From: Tychonema litorale BBK16
Lineage (GTDB): Bacteria; Cyanobacteriota; Cyanobacteriia; Cyanobacteriales; Microcoleaceae
Assembly: GCF_021648855.1 (NCBI RefSeq)
Contig: NZ_JAKJHX010000002.1
Location: 1 to 64,000, forward strand
Length of the DNA stretch: 64,000 nt
Direction: 5' to 3'
How positions within the stretch are numbered: the first letter of the stretch is position 1; every line of letters begins with the position of its first letter. The translations under genes and the position numbers were made by a program. Below are positions 17,943 through 27,278 of this stretch, piece by piece. The notes under the pieces were generated by a model. The model was not told where the DNA came from, ran no database searches, and saw only the letters and a list, made by a program, of their open reading frames with translations.

Positions 17943-19310
17943 TTATGGTAATTTTTGTGGAGTCAAAGACCGTTTAGTTGTTTTTGAACTAATTTTTTTT
18001 GCCTTCAGATTTTCTGGAGCTTTTACTACCAGACCAGATATTGCTCCAGCGATGAGCATGAAAATTGGGTTAGTCATGGCATTCAAAACACAGTCAAACG
18101 CATACATGGTTAAAGTTATTCCCAGTACCGCTGCTGGCGCGACTTTCGGATTAGACCAGGTTCTGGCTGGATATTTGAAACACAAGACGAGCACAGGAAG
18201 TAGGAGAGAAGCAAATAAACTGATTAAACCTACTACACCATTCACGCCAAATGCAATAATCCACAAGCTGTCGGTCACAGTTATATCATCACCATAGTCA
18301 TTATACACGCGATTTCCACCAGAATCCCCCCAGCCAAAAAGAAATTGTATTCGCGCTTTCTCCCCTAAGATCTCTTCATTTTGAAATCTAAACCCCAGAG
18401 AACCCGCTCGTTCTTCGCCAAACACTTGAGAGATGAAGCTAATAACTTCAGCGCTGGAAAATTGACCCGATGCAGCTAGATACAGATAAAATATGATATA
18501 TCCAATGATAAACAATAAGGGCAAAGATGTTTTAAACTGTTTGGCGCAGAATAATACAATCAGTGACATTGCAAATAAACTGTAGGCACCTGTAGAACGA
18601 CACAAGAAAAAAGCGATAATTAGTACAATTACCAACATTTTCATACTGCGACCCTGAAATTTTTTGACCGCCCCGGTTTGCCACAACCAAAATCCTATTA
18701 AGGCAGCCGTCATCATCCATAGCCCCACCATCAAACCGTGCTGCATGAATACTACGGGTCTCCACCCCCCCATACGCCTAGCCTGACTCCAGTCGTTAAA
18801 AGCATTAACGCCGTAAACTGTTTGGTGCATAATTGGGCCTCTAATTCCTTCAATTAACGTGAAAGGAATGTAGGCTAAAGCACCTGCAAAAATTCCGATT
18901 GCCAACTGTCGTATGCCATCTAAATTATTGATATACAAGCGTCCTAAAAGATAAGGCAACCCCCAAGTAACGATTTGGTTTAAAGTTGGAGATAGGGGGC
19001 TGCCGCCATTAGTAATTTGCGAAGCAATGGGGCATAAACAGCAAATTAGGATTGGCACGTCTATCCAACCAGGCTTGAAAGATGCAAACCGGGTAGTATC
19101 GTAAATAAGAGTACCTAGTAAAACGCCGTAGCAAGCTGCTGACATCTTGGTATATGGTGGCAATCCAGGGATGCTCAGAGCAACTTGTGGTAAAAACTGC
19201 CACGCTACAATCATACTTACGATCACTGCTCGTTGAGGTGGAAACCTTACAAATAGGTATAAGACAATTGGAATCCAGCCGTACATTACAAAAGGAATTA
19301 TTGCGGTCAT
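17943..19310 (-). CDS. Wzy/O-antigen-ligase-like polysaccharide polymerase
   Basis: Polytopic membrane protein of 455 aa with about ten hydrophobic segments. It starts at the membrane (MTAIIPFVMYGWIPIVLYLF) and has a large extracytoplasmic loop of about 60 residues (around 290-350; GEERAGSLGFRFQNEEILGE), the layout of Wzy/WaaL-type proteins. RGPIMHQTVYGVNAFNDW and RMGGWRPVVFMQHGLMVG are features of the cyanobacterial exopolysaccharide version. It would polymerise or ligate lipid-linked repeat units on the outer face of the membrane. It is the first gene of the cluster. The charged Lys/Thr tail after residue 430 is probably cytoplasmic. Confidence 0.8.
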   Translation of the reverse strand: MTAIIPFVMYGWIPIVLYLFVRFPPQRAVIVSMIVAWQFLPQVALSIPGLPPYTKMSAACYGVLLGTLIYDTTRFASFKPGWIDVPILICCLCPIASQITNGGSPLSPTLNQIVTWGLPYLLGRLYINNLDGIRQLAIGIFAGALAYIPFTLIEGIRGPIMHQTVYGVNAFNDWSQARRMGGWRPVVFMQHGLMVGLWMMTAALIGFWLWQTGAVKKFQGRSMKMLVIVLIIAFFLCRSTGAYSLFAMSLIVLFCAKQFKTSLPLLFIIGYIIFYLYLAASGQFSSAEVISFISQVFGEERAGSLGFRFQNEEILGEKARIQFLFGWGDSGGNRVYNDYGDDITVTDSLWIIAFGVNGVVGLISLFASLLLPVLVLCFKYPARTWSNPKVAPAAVLGITLTMYAFDCVLNAMTNPIFMLIAGAISGLVVKAPENLKAKKISSKTTKRSLTPQKLP

Positions 19311-19397
19311 ATGCTTTTTTGGGGAAATAAGGTTGCAGTAATTCTGAATTATTAAGACTAATTAATTAAAAAAATATATAAATGTTAGACTCTATCG

Positions 19398-20069
19398 TTA
19401 ACTTTGAGGGGGTTTGTACCCCCTTTCCAGGGCGAATTTTACAAGCTGAGACCGATTTTCTATGTGTAATTTGCTAAAAATGCTGCCTAAGTGAGCTTGG
19501 ACAGTTCTGGGGCTAATAAACAGTCTATGGCTAATTTGTTTGTTCGTGTAGCCCTGAATAACTTCCCAAAAGACTCTTTCCTCTGCTGGTGTTAAAGGCA
19601 AGGGTGCAGGTGGTGGTGGCGGCGCTACTGCCAAGGTTTTTGGCTTGATTGCCAGTGAGGTGGAATTTTGAAGGAGTCGGACAATCTCGGCGTGAATGCG
19701 GTGAGAGCGTTCTAATTGCGCTTTGACCTTGGCTAATATTTCTTCAGACTGAAAAGGTTTGACTAAATAATCATCTGCTCCGATCGAATGACCTTCGACT
19801 TTTGATCCTATCTCACCTTGACCAGACAAAAATATAAACGGCATCAACTTTCCCAAATGGGTATTCCGCAAGCGGCGACAAAACTCAAAGCCGTCCATTT
19901 CGGGCATCATGACATCAGAAATCACCAAATCTGGAGGGTCATTCTCAAAAATCGAGAGTGCCTCAATGGCAGAAGTGGCGCATTGAACCCGGTATCCTTG
20001 GCCTTCCAAGTACATTGCTAAGACTGTTTGACAGTCTGCTTCATCGTCAACAACTAATATTCTTTCCAT
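19398..20069 (-). CDS. NarL/LuxR-type response regulator
   Basis: DNA-binding two-component regulator of 223 aa. The REC domain spans 1-120 with the acidic pair in VVDDEADCQTVL, the phospho-acceptor Asp in DLVISDVMMPEMDGFEF and Lys in DDYLVKPFQSEEI. A linker with a Pro-rich stretch (APPPPPAPLPL) leads to a LuxR helix-turn-helix (TNKQISHRLFISPRTVQAHL) at about 170-210. It lies 61 bp downstream of the REC-EAL gene on the same strand, so the two are probably one operon controlling c-di-GMP and transcription. Proximity to the exopolysaccharide genes suggests a link to surface or motility behaviour, which is inference. Confidence 0.92.
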   Translation of the reverse strand: MERILVVDDEADCQTVLAMYLEGQGYRVQCATSAIEALSIFENDPPDLVISDVMMPEMDGFEFCRRLRNTHLGKLMPFIFLSGQGEIGSKVEGHSIGADDYLVKPFQSEEILAKVKAQLERSHRIHAEIVRLLQNSTSLAIKPKTLAVAPPPPPAPLPLTPAEERVFWEVIQGYTNKQISHRLFISPRTVQAHLGSIFSKLHIENRSQLVKFALERGYKPPQS

Positions 20070-20130
20070 GCCAGCCTTGCACCAAGTCGCGTTGACAGTT
20101 ATTGCAACTGTAACTCGTTAATCTAAAAAT

Positions 20131-21477
20131 CTAAAATCTAAAATCGGCTGACATTGAGAGGTTTTTAGGTTTTTCTCGATCGGAAAAAGGTACAAAAGAG
20201 ATAACCTGACTGGATAATGTCGCCGTCGGTAACTCCAACAAACGCTTGTCTGCAACCAATAAATTTTCAAATATTGGTGCTGGTTGGGGACGACTGAATA
20301 GATATCCTTGCATGATATCGCACTGATGTTTCTTCAAAAAGGCTAGTTCGGCTTCTGTTTCTACCCCTTCAGCAATTACGGTCATGTTTAAGCTGTGGCC
20401 GAGTAAAATCACAGCAGTGGTGATAGCGGCATTTTGAGCATCTTCGTTAGCGTTGCGGACAAAAATGCGATCGATCTTTAAACTGTCAAAGGCAAATTGC
20501 TTGAGATACCCTAAAGTAGCATAGCCGGTACCGAAGTCGTCAACAGCAATCCGAATGCCTAGAGCTTTGAGTTCGTTTAGAGTAGCGCCTGCGACAGTAG
20601 CATTTTCTACCAAAGCACTTTCAGTCATTTCTAGCTCTAAATTAGCAGGCTCCAAGCCAGTAGTTTCGAGGATTTGGACAATTCGCGTTTTGAGTTGGGG
20701 GTCTGACAACTGTCGGGCCGACAAATTTACTGATATTCTGAAGGGCGAAAACCCAGCTTCTAGCCAACTGGCGGCTTGAGCACAAGCTGAAAGCAGCACC
20801 CATTCCCCAATCTGAATGATTAAGCCTGTTTCTTCTGCAAGGGGGATAAATTCCATGGGAGAAATTATACCTCGATCGGGATTTTGCCAGCGCACCAAAG
20901 CTTCTGCACCGATAATTTGTCCGGTAGCAATATCCACCTGTGGCTGATAGTATACCTGAAACTCACCTTGTGCTAAAGCCCGACGTAGCAAAGCTTCCAA
21001 AGCCATTTTTTGAGGACAGACAGGGTTGGAGGTGGTCGAGTCCTTTACTAAATCGTTGAGTCTGGCTTCTGCTTGTTGGAGTGCGACAGTCAGGGGTTGA
21101 GTAATTGTTTGTCGTTTGGAGACGCGAGAAGAAATCGCTCCCAGCAATTCTGCTTTAGTAAACGGCTTGGTTAAATAATCGTCACCCCCCAATTCCATCC
21201 CGCGGCGAAAATCCGCTTTGGCACCTTGAGCTGTGAGAAAAATAAAGGGAATTGTTGCAGCTAGGGAGTTTTGGCGTAGAGTTCGTAAAACCTCGTAGCC
21301 ATCGAGTTCCGGCATTTGCACGTCGCACAGAATTAAATCGGGAATCTCTGAAAGTGCCATCTGCACGCCTACTCGACCGTTTTGGGCCACAATGACCCGA
21401 TAGTTTTGAGATTCGAGGAGTTGCAGAAGAGTTTCCCGAATCAATTCGTCGTCTTCAATGACCAAAATTTTGAGCAT
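20131..21477 (-). CDS. Response regulator with EAL c-di-GMP phosphodiesterase
   Basis: 448-aa protein. REC domain (1-125; IEDDELIRETLLQL, Asp in DLILCDVQMPELDGYEV, DDYLTKPFTK) is joined by a short helical linker to an EAL domain (about 165-415). The EAL hallmarks are intact: GAEALVRWQNPDRG for the EAL motif, LELEMTESALVE, AVDDFGTGYATLGYLKQF with the catalytic acidic pair and loop 6, SLKIDRIFV, and VIAEGVET. This supports an active phosphodiesterase hydrolysing c-di-GMP under phosphorylation control. The cognate kinase is not adjacent. The LuxR regulator follows on the same strand. Confidence 0.95.
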   Translation of the reverse strand: MLKILVIEDDELIRETLLQLLESQNYRVIVAQNGRVGVQMALSEIPDLILCDVQMPELDGYEVLRTLRQNSLAATIPFIFLTAQGAKADFRRGMELGGDDYLTKPFTKAELLGAISSRVSKRQTITQPLTVALQQAEARLNDLVKDSTTSNPVCPQKMALEALLRRALAQGEFQVYYQPQVDIATGQIIGAEALVRWQNPDRGIISPMEFIPLAEETGLIIQIGEWVLLSACAQAASWLEAGFSPFRISVNLSARQLSDPQLKTRIVQILETTGLEPANLELEMTESALVENATVAGATLNELKALGIRIAVDDFGTGYATLGYLKQFAFDSLKIDRIFVRNANEDAQNAAITTAVILLGHSLNMTVIAEGVETEAELAFLKKHQCDIMQGYLFSRPQPAPIFENLLVADKRLLELPTATLSSQVISFVPFSDREKPKNLSMSADFRF

Positions 21478-21601
21478 GATATTTATATGACAGATGGCAC
21501 TATATATACTGAAGCCTGACTAACACTAGCATAGTAAAATTTTTGACTAACTGATTAGGCCAATTAGCCAACAGATGATTAGCCAAATGGCTAATCAACT
21601 G

Positions 21602-22279
21602 TCAAATAGTATTTATCACGGTAGAGCGATGGGCGATCAGTGCGATCGCGCCTACCATGATTTTATGCTCTTGCACCTGAATTCGAGCGTGCAGAGTTTC
21701 TGCCGTATCGTCGGGCCATACGGGTACGGCTGCTTGCATGAGAATTGGGCCGCTGTCAACTTCCAAATGGGCAATATGTACTGTACATCCAGTGATTTTT
21801 ACTTTGGCGGCAAGTGCTTGTTCGACAGCGCTGATTCCTGGAAAACTTGGCAGCAAACTGGGGTGAATGTTAATAACTTGGTCTGGAAAAGCATCGAGTA
21901 AAACTTTGGTGACTATTCGCATCCAGCCTGCCATAATCACCCATTTAACATCATATTCTTGGAATTTTTTGACAATTTCTGTGTCTAATTCTTCCCGTTT
22001 TTTGTAGTCGCGGTGATTGAGCAGAATGGAAGGAATTCCGTATTTTTTGGCTCGCGTTGCTGCTTGAGCTCCGGGGTTGTTATAAATTAATACTTGGACT
22101 TGGGCGTTGAGCTGTTGGTTTTGGATTGCTTGGGCAATTACTTCAAAGTTGCTACCACTTCCTGATGCGAGAATTCCTAGTTTTAATGGCTCACTAATAG
22201 AATATTTCTTTTCTATGTCGGTGGGAGGAATTGCGGGAACAATTAAACAATCTCTGGAATTAGTATTGGCTATTATCAT
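21602..22279 (-). CDS. purN: Phosphoribosylglycinamide formyltransferase 1
   Basis: Third step of de novo purine synthesis: transfers formyl from 10-formyl-tetrahydrofolate to GAR. The 225-aa protein has the family start KLGILASGSGSNFEVIAQAI at about 32-51, IYNNPGAQAATRAKKYGI, and the catalytic block VMAGWMRIV, INIHPSLLPSFPG (Asn and His) and the Asp in ITGCTVHIAHLEVDSGPILM. About 30 extra N-terminal residues precede the core, and a start inside them is possible. No neighbouring purine genes. Confidence 0.95.
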   Translation of the reverse strand: MIIANTNSRDCLIVPAIPPTDIEKKYSISEPLKLGILASGSGSNFEVIAQAIQNQQLNAQVQVLIYNNPGAQAATRAKKYGIPSILLNHRDYKKREELDTEIVKKFQEYDVKWVIMAGWMRIVTKVLLDAFPDQVINIHPSLLPSFPGISAVEQALAAKVKITGCTVHIAHLEVDSGPILMQAAVPVWPDDTAETLHARIQVQEHKIMVGAIALIAHRSTVINTI

Positions 22280-22340
22280 GCAATTTTTACTGTTATATCA
22301 AATGCTAGAAAATAATTTTAGCACCTAAAGCTGTTCTGGA

Positions 22341-22430
22341 AAAAGTGAGGTATGCCCTATGCTCCATGCTCCATGCCCTATGCCCTATGCCCCATGCCCT
22401 ATGCCCCATGCCTGATAGTACCTCATTTTT
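22341..22430. repeat. ATGCCCT/C heptamer array inside an inverted repeat
   Basis: About eight degenerate heptamers of the type ATGCCCT, ATGCTCC and ATGCCCC run from 22352 to about 22412. They are enclosed by 12-bp arms AAAAGTGAGGTA (22341-22352) and TACCTCATTTTT (22419-22430), with one mismatch. A similar array within inverted arms lies at 60987-61059. It sits between purN and the GNAT gene, both on the minus strand. Confidence 0.85.
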
Positions 22431-22454
22431 CTGAGAGAGGCTATACAAAGAGTT

Positions 22455-23030
22455 CTAATATGGTCGAGTGGCAAAAAAATCATCCTTGAGAATCGAATAA
22501 ATTTTGAGATCCCAATATTGGTCTTTGACAAATAGCTGCTGTCGCAATATTCCTTCCAATTGCATCCCTACTTTTTCCATCACGCGGGCTGAAGCAATAT
22601 TGTTGACTTGACATTTAGCCTGAATTCTATTCAGCATCATTTCCCGAAAGCCGAATTCCATCATTGCATTGACAGCCTCACTCATGTATCCTTGATTCCA
22701 ATATTTGCGAGAAAGTGCGTATCCCATTTCAGCGCGACTGTGTGTCATGCTCCATCCCACATATCCACAAGTGCCGATAAATTTTTTTTCGGCTTTATGA
22801 ACTATTCCCCAATCTACAAGTTCTCGTTTTTTGTACATTTTTAGCAGGGACTTGATGAAATATTTAGTGTCTTCGATGGAGGTATGAGTTGACCAGGTTG
22901 TGTATTCTGATACGTGGGGATCTGAGCCATACTCAAACATATCGTTGGCATCGTTTAAAGTGATTTTTCTGAGCAGGAGTCTCTCAGTTTCTATAGTGGG
23001 TAAATTGGATAGTATATCTAGAAGCTGCAT
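22455..23030 (-). CDS. GNAT N-acetyltransferase (RimJ/RimL type)
   Basis: 191-aa acetyltransferase of the ribosomal-protein or small-molecule type (Acetyltransf_3). It begins TIETERLLLRKITLNDANDM, which is standard for the family. Further on are IVHKAEKKFIGTCGYVGWSM, AEMGYALSRKYWNQGYMSEA (acetyl-CoA binding loop region), RIQAKCQVNNIASARVMEKV and GILRQQLFVKDQYWDLKIYS. Substrate unknown. It is divergently arranged with the sugar ABC permease 59 bp away. Confidence 0.9.
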   Translation of the reverse strand: MQLLDILSNLPTIETERLLLRKITLNDANDMFEYGSDPHVSEYTTWSTHTSIEDTKYFIKSLLKMYKKRELVDWGIVHKAEKKFIGTCGYVGWSMTHSRAEMGYALSRKYWNQGYMSEAVNAMMEFGFREMMLNRIQAKCQVNNIASARVMEKVGMQLEGILRQQLFVKDQYWDLKIYSILKDDFFATRPY

Positions 23031-23089
23031 TTTAAGATTGAGCTGTATTATGATAGAGTTTAAAACTAAAAGATAAATTTTACAAGCTA

Positions 23090-23980
23090 ATGGTTCCGAT
23101 TAAATCTGGGCGTTTTAACTGGTTGGACAATCCTGCGATCGCAGCTTGGACTTTTTTAGCCCCAGCTTTGTTGTTTTTGGGTACTTTTTTGATTTACCCG
23201 ATCGCCTATTTATTCTACCTTAGCTTTACCACTGGCAGTTTTACGCGATCGGGCATACATTTTGTGGGCCTGAAAAATTATTGGCGTTTAGTCACGAACC
23301 CCGATTTCTGGCAAGTTCTTCAAAATACCATTTATTTTGCCACTTTTACGGTCATTCCCAGTATCGTTATTCCTTTAGGTTTGGCAGTTTTGCTCAATCG
23401 CTCGTTTGCTTGGCGAGGGATTCTCCGCACTGCCTATTTTGTACCTTCGATTACGTCGTTAGTGGCGGTTGGCTTGGGTTGGCGGTGGCTATTTCAAGCT
23501 GAGGGCCCGGTGAATGGGCTATTGATGGCGATCGGCATAAATCCGATACCTTGGCTCAGTAGCACAGTTTGGGCAATGCCAGTCATCATTCTGCTAAGTA
23601 TTTGGAAACAATTAGGCTTCAATATGGTAGTATTTTTGGCAGGATTGCAGGCAATTCCGCTCAATCGCTACGAAGCCGCGGAATTGGATGGAGCGAATGC
23701 TTGGCAGCAATTTTGGTACATTACTTTACCTGGTTTGCGATCGACTTTGGTGTTTGCTACGGTTACTACTGCTATCTTTACGCTGCGGAGTTTCGAGCAA
23801 GTTTATGTGATTACTGGCGGCGGCCCTTTGAATTCTACTAATCTGCTAGTTTATTATATTTACGATCAGGCTTTTTCGCAATTTGATTTTGGTTATGCAG
23901 CGGCGGCGGCAACTTTGTTGATGGCTGTGGCTTTGGGATTAGTTTATTTGCAACTAAAGGTTTGGGGAGAAGATGCTTGA
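23090..23980 (+). CDS. Sugar ABC transporter permease (MalF/UgpA type)
   Basis: One of the two inner-membrane subunits of a carbohydrate (CUT1) importer. In 296 aa there are six membrane helices, and the cytoplasmic EAA loop that docks to the ATPase is present (NRYEAAELDGANAWQQFWYI, TLPGL). VYVITGGGPLNSTNLLVYYI is typical of this subunit. No second permease, binding protein or ATPase is adjacent, so the partners must be encoded elsewhere. The substrate cannot be stated. Confidence 0.93.
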   Translation: MVPIKSGRFNWLDNPAIAAWTFLAPALLFLGTFLIYPIAYLFYLSFTTGSFTRSGIHFVGLKNYWRLVTNPDFWQVLQNTIYFATFTVIPSIVIPLGLAVLLNRSFAWRGILRTAYFVPSITSLVAVGLGWRWLFQAEGPVNGLLMAIGINPIPWLSSTVWAMPVIILLSIWKQLGFNMVVFLAGLQAIPLNRYEAAELDGANAWQQFWYITLPGLRSTLVFATVTTAIFTLRSFEQVYVITGGGPLNSTNLLVYYIYDQAFSQFDFGYAAAAATLLMAVALGLVYLQLKVWGEDA

Positions 23981-24061
23981 TTGATAGATATCAATTTCGG
24001 CTGCACCGGAATGATACAGCATACTCCATGTATATGTGGTATAGATAATCTGTCACTCTCA

Positions 24062-24125
24062 GTAGGGTGCGTCGCTTCCTATATCTGGGATAAAACTTGT
24101 AGATATAGAAAGCGACGCACCCTAC
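24062..24125. terminator. Inverted repeat between convergent genes, possible bidirectional terminator
   Basis: 16-bp perfect arms (GTAGGGTGCGTCGCTT at 24062-24077 and complement at 24110-24125), with inner complementarity TATATCT/AGATATA lengthening the stem. It lies between the ends of the ABC permease and RTX genes. It belongs to the same dispersed family as 1526-1589, so a termination role is inferred from position only. Confidence 0.5.
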
Positions 24126-24132
24126 CCTCAAA

Positions 24133-24726
24133 CTAAAAACCAGGCAATAATGTCGGAACCAAAAAATCTTCCTGGCCAATTAAGTTGGGAGTAACTCCTG
24201 TTAAAACAGCCAAAACTTCACCAGTGCTAGCTACCTTAATTAAAGTACCATTAGTTACAGAAGAAATTGATAGCTGTTCAAAGACGGGGCCGTTCAGAAA
24301 TATGCGTTCTTGGCCGTTGGTGAAATCAGAGATAGTCTTAATTCCCAACCCCAAACCGATAGTAAATGAATCACTACCTGCGCCACCGGTGAGAGTATCG
24401 TTTCCCAAACCACCGGTGAGTTGATCGGAACCTTTGCCACCATTCAGTATATCGTTGCCATTGCCTCCGTACAAGTAATCGTCGCCTTGTTTGGCGATGA
24501 TTATGTCATCACCATCGAAACCGTTCAGGATATCTTGGCCGAGAGTTCCGATTAGGTTATCATTGCCGGGAGTCCCGTCCTTAACGGGGATGGGACAGAA
24601 CTCAGTAAGTTTGCTTTTATTACTTAGGGTGCCGTCATCGTTAAGAACACTAACGGGGATTAATAAGCAGTCGGAGTTGTTGTTTTTCGGTACTTCAAAC
24701 AATGGAAATGTTTCAGGAATATTCAT
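24133..24726 (-). CDS. RTX calcium-binding repeat protein
   Basis: Short secreted-type protein of about 197 aa with hemolysin-type GGxGxDxUx nonapeptides at about residues 55-125: GTPGNDNLIGTLGQDILNGF, FDGDDIIIAKQGDDYLYGG, NGNDILNGGKGSDQLTGGLG and NDTLTGGAGSDSF. These bind Ca2+ and fold into a beta-roll outside the cell. The C-terminal 60 residues form the beta-rich cap usual in cyanobacterial RTX proteins. No signal peptide is visible, as expected for type I secretion, but no secretion genes are nearby. I chose the ATG at 24726 (MNIPETFPLFEVP); a TTG five codons upstream is possible. Confidence 0.88.
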   Translation of the reverse strand: MNIPETFPLFEVPKNNNSDCLLIPVSVLNDDGTLSNKSKLTEFCPIPVKDGTPGNDNLIGTLGQDILNGFDGDDIIIAKQGDDYLYGGNGNDILNGGKGSDQLTGGLGNDTLTGGAGSDSFTIGLGLGIKTISDFTNGQERIFLNGPVFEQLSISSVTNGTLIKVASTGEVLAVLTGVTPNLIGQEDFLVPTLLPGF

Positions 24727-24999
24727 AAATCGTCGCGTCAAAAATAGAGGTCTGATTAATTGACGACTATTTTATTGTGGGTTAAAGTGACAATTCATCA
24801 CCCTTTTGGGTGAAAATTATAAATACCATACAAACGGCAGGGAGAATGGGGAGAGGAGAAGAGGATTTGATGAATTTAATTAATTGTGGAATCGGCCGGA
24901 GATCTTATTCAGAATGCAATTGCTGTTCCCCACTAGCCAAAAACACGGTTAAGTACAGGCAGAGAACAGCAGAGGGCTGCTAAAATTCAGGTTGCAGAA

Positions 25000-25146
25000 C
25001 TATTCAATGATATGGAAATAGTAGGCTGCAACTAGACAATTGATACCTAGTAGTACCAAAAACCAGGCCATCCGAAAAGTGTAAGGTGGCTTGCCCGTTT
25101 TCATCACGGATTCGGATTTTAATTGATTCTTTGCTATCTCTACCAT
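25000..25146 (-). CDS. psaX: Photosystem I subunit PsaX (48 aa)
   Basis: A 48-codon gene on the minus strand. After a variable N-terminus (MVEIAKNQLKSESVMKTG) comes KPPYTFRMAWFLVLLGI and then NCLVAAYYFHIIE. This matches the PsaX pattern known from thermophilic cyanobacterial photosystem I: KPxYxFR, a tryptophan-bearing single membrane helix, then INxLVAAYYF near the C-terminus. An AGGAG ribosome site lies 8 bases before the ATG. PsaX is a peripheral single-helix subunit that helps bind chlorophyll and lipid at the trimer surface. It follows lipA on the same strand after 127 bp. A PsaX paralogue elsewhere cannot be excluded. Confidence 0.88.
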   Translation of the reverse strand: MVEIAKNQLKSESVMKTGKPPYTFRMAWFLVLLGINCLVAAYYFHIIE

Positions 25147-25273
25147 AGGTCAAGCTCCTAATTAATATGTGACTGTATTTACTACAAATAGCAGAGAGCG
25201 TCGCACATTGGCATCCGAAGAGTGTTATTTTTTGTAACTAAGAAGTTGATACCGACTCGAATTTAGCTGAGTT

Positions 25274-26251
25274 TTAATCGTCCTCGCCGGCGTGGTAGGA
25301 ACTACGCACTAGAGGGCCCGATCGCACTTGCTGAAATCCCATCTCCCTGGCTATTCCCCCCAAATGGTCAAATTCGGCGGGAGTCCAGTATTTTCGCACG
25401 GGAAGGTGTTCTAGAGATGGTCTCATGTATTGACCGAGGGTGAGTCGATCGCATCCTGCATCTCGCAAATCGGCCATCGCCTCGACTATTTCAGCTTCGG
25501 TTTCCCCGTGGCCCAACATCAAACCGGATTTTGTGGGAATGCTGGAGTCAAATTGCTTGACAATGCGGAGAACGTCGATCGAGCGATCGTACTTGGCTCC
25601 CCTCCGCACAACCCCTTGCAACCTGCGTACTGTCTCAATATTGTGGTTGTAACAAGCTGGTTTAGCTGCTACTACTGTCTGAATTCGCGATCGCTGCAAT
25701 TCATCTAGGGGGAGGGCGGGCACGGGGGCACCGCCCCTACCTGTTTGGGCTGCGGAGACGACACCTCCCCAAAAATCTGGTGTTAGTACCTCAATTTGAG
25801 TATGGGGGTTGAGAAGGCGGATTTGGGCGATCGTAATTGCAAACCAACTAGCGCCACCATCGGACAAATCGTCCCTGGCTACCGAAGTTAGCACCGCATA
25901 GCGCAAACCCAGCAGGTTCACTGCTTCGGCTACCTTTTGCGGTTCTTCGGGGTCGAGGGGCATGGGAGAATGACCTTTATCTACTTGACAAAATGCACAG
26001 GCGCGGGTGCAAGTCGGCCCCATTAGCAAAAAAGTTGCGGTTTTTTGGGCATAGCATTCGGCGCGGTTGGGACATCTGCCTTCCTCGCAAATTGTGTGAA
26101 TTTGCCGCTGTTTAATAATTTTTTGGACTTCGGAGAGTTCGCTAGCTTTGCCGAGGGGGCGGCGCAGCCACTCTGGCATCAGCTCAATTTCTGCTCGCAT
26201 TTGGGAGATAATTGATTTGGCTGCGGGAGTTTGAGGGGTTTGGAGTGGCAT
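25274..26251 (-). CDS. lipA: Lipoyl synthase
   Basis: Radical-SAM enzyme that inserts two sulfurs into octanoyl groups on E2 and GcvH proteins. It carries the auxiliary cluster motif [12 protein letters not shown], the radical-SAM CxxxCxxC in [40 protein letters not shown] and the C-terminal RSSYHAGE that ligates the auxiliary cluster through its Arg-Ser-Ser motif. I chose the ATG at 26251 ([10 protein letters not shown]), about 325 aa; an in-frame ATG at 26338 would add 29 residues. The protein carries an unusual insert, [12 protein letters not shown], encoded by a 28-bp palindromic repeat (25714-25741) after the conserved [10 protein letters not shown]. Confidence 0.95.
   Translation of the reverse strand: MPLQTPQTPAAKSIISQMRAEIELMPEWLRRPLGKASELSEVQKIIKQRQIHTICEEGRCPNRAECYAQKTATFLLMGPTCTRACAFCQVDKGHSPMPLDPEEPQKVAEAVNLLGLRYAVLTSVARDDLSDGGASWFAITIAQIRLLNPHTQIEVLTPDFWGGVVSAAQTGRGGAPVPALPLDELQRSRIQTVVAAKPACYNHNIETVRRLQGVVRRGAKYDRSIDVLRIVKQFDSSIPTKSGLMLGHGETEAEIVEAMADLRDAGCDRLTLGQYMRPSLEHLPVRKYWTPAEFDHLGGIAREMGFQQVRSGPLVRSSYHAGEDD
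25714..25741. repeat. 28-bp palindromic repeat inside lipA
   Basis: Begins GGGCGGGCACGGGGGCACCG and is identical over all 28 bases to 58259-58286 inside glcE. Arms GGGCGG...CCGCCC can pair. It is read in frame by both host genes, on opposite strands relative to the repeat. Confidence 0.92.
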
Positions 26252-26456
26252 ACAATTAAGTGCGTGCGATCGGTTAATGCTTTCGATCGTATCCGAAATC
26301 AAAGTTCCTGAACTTGTGGGAATCTTGCCCAAAATCAAAATCGCCCTCAGTTGTCACCGCAAAAAACTAAAGTTAGGAAAGATTCTGGGTAAAATTCTGT
26401 TAGACATATAGTGAAGATTGCAAATCATCACTCATTCAATACCGAAGGAGTCAGTC

Positions 26457-27017
26457 GTGGCTGGTCAAAAAATCTTAGTCATTGATGACAGTAAAGTCAT
26501 CCGCGTCCGAGTCCGAGAGATGTTACCCCAAGGTAACTTTGAAGTTCTAGAAGCAAAAGACGGGGAAGAAGGATTAAAACTGATCCGTCAAGCCCGTCCC
26601 AATCTAATTATGTTAGATTTCCTACTGCCCAAGGTCAGTGGTTGGGAAGTGTATCAAAAAGTTCAAGCCCATCCCGAACTTTCCAAGATACCCTTGGTGA
26701 TCATGTCTGGGCGGGAAGAAGAGGTGATGGAGAAAATTCCTAAACCCTTTGAGAAGCATTTTTTTGCGTTTATCGCCAAACCCTTTGAGAAGAAACAACT
26801 CACTGAGGCGATTAAATCAGCGATGGTATTGGCTAAAAAGAAACCAGTACCAGAAGCCCCGGCTACCGCTGCTGCGCCCGCATCTGGATCTGGTGGCACC
26901 GCCGAACTTCAGGCGATGACCCAGAAAATGGTGAAAATGCAGGCGGAAATTGATGCACTCAAGAAACAAATGACTCAGGTGATTACTATCATCAAGCAAA
27001 TGAAAGCGGGGAAATAA
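26457..27017 (+). CDS. Single-domain response regulator with C-terminal coiled coil
   Basis: About 186 aa. REC domain at 1-125: VAGQKILVIDDSKVIRVRVR, phospho-acceptor Asp in NLIMLDFLLPKVSGWEV, Ser/Thr and Lys positions in VIMSGREEE and FIAKPFEKKQ. An Ala/Pro linker leads to a helical tail (ELQAMTQKMVKMQAEIDALK) likely to form a coiled coil for partner binding. There is no output domain, so it probably acts through protein contacts (CheY/PatA-like); the partner is unknown. I chose the GTG start at 26457 because AAGGAG lies six bases upstream; a TTG at 26418 is open but lacks a ribosome site. Confidence 0.88.
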   Translation: MAGQKILVIDDSKVIRVRVREMLPQGNFEVLEAKDGEEGLKLIRQARPNLIMLDFLLPKVSGWEVYQKVQAHPELSKIPLVIMSGREEEVMEKIPKPFEKHFFAFIAKPFEKKQLTEAIKSAMVLAKKKPVPEAPATAAAPASGSGGTAELQAMTQKMVKMQAEIDALKKQMTQVITIIKQMKAGK

Positions 27018-27278
27018 TTCTGCTTTCTGAAGGCGGAAGCCAAAAGTCACACCTTGAAACTTGATCTTGCGTCTAAAGGTGTTTTCTTTGATACACCATC
27101 TTGTGGTAAGTCCTGTGAAGCGATCGATCTGCAACTGGTTTTCACTCCTAGTGAGAACATGAATTAAAAGTTAAAAATTCAAACAGGGAGGAAAATATTA
27201 TTAGTCTTTAAGTGAGCATTTTTATTTGCCGATCCTCCCGCACTCAATTATCAACTCCTCAGTCTCATTTTTTTGTTC

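Noticed and set aside
22341-22430. Heptamer array as a CRISPR array
   Set aside because: Units are 7 bases with no spacers, so these are short tandem repeats.
24790-24999. Possible further small photosystem or RNA gene next to psaX
   Set aside because: Only a short TCACCCTTTTGGGTGA hairpin and no convincing start, ribosome site or conserved motif were found.
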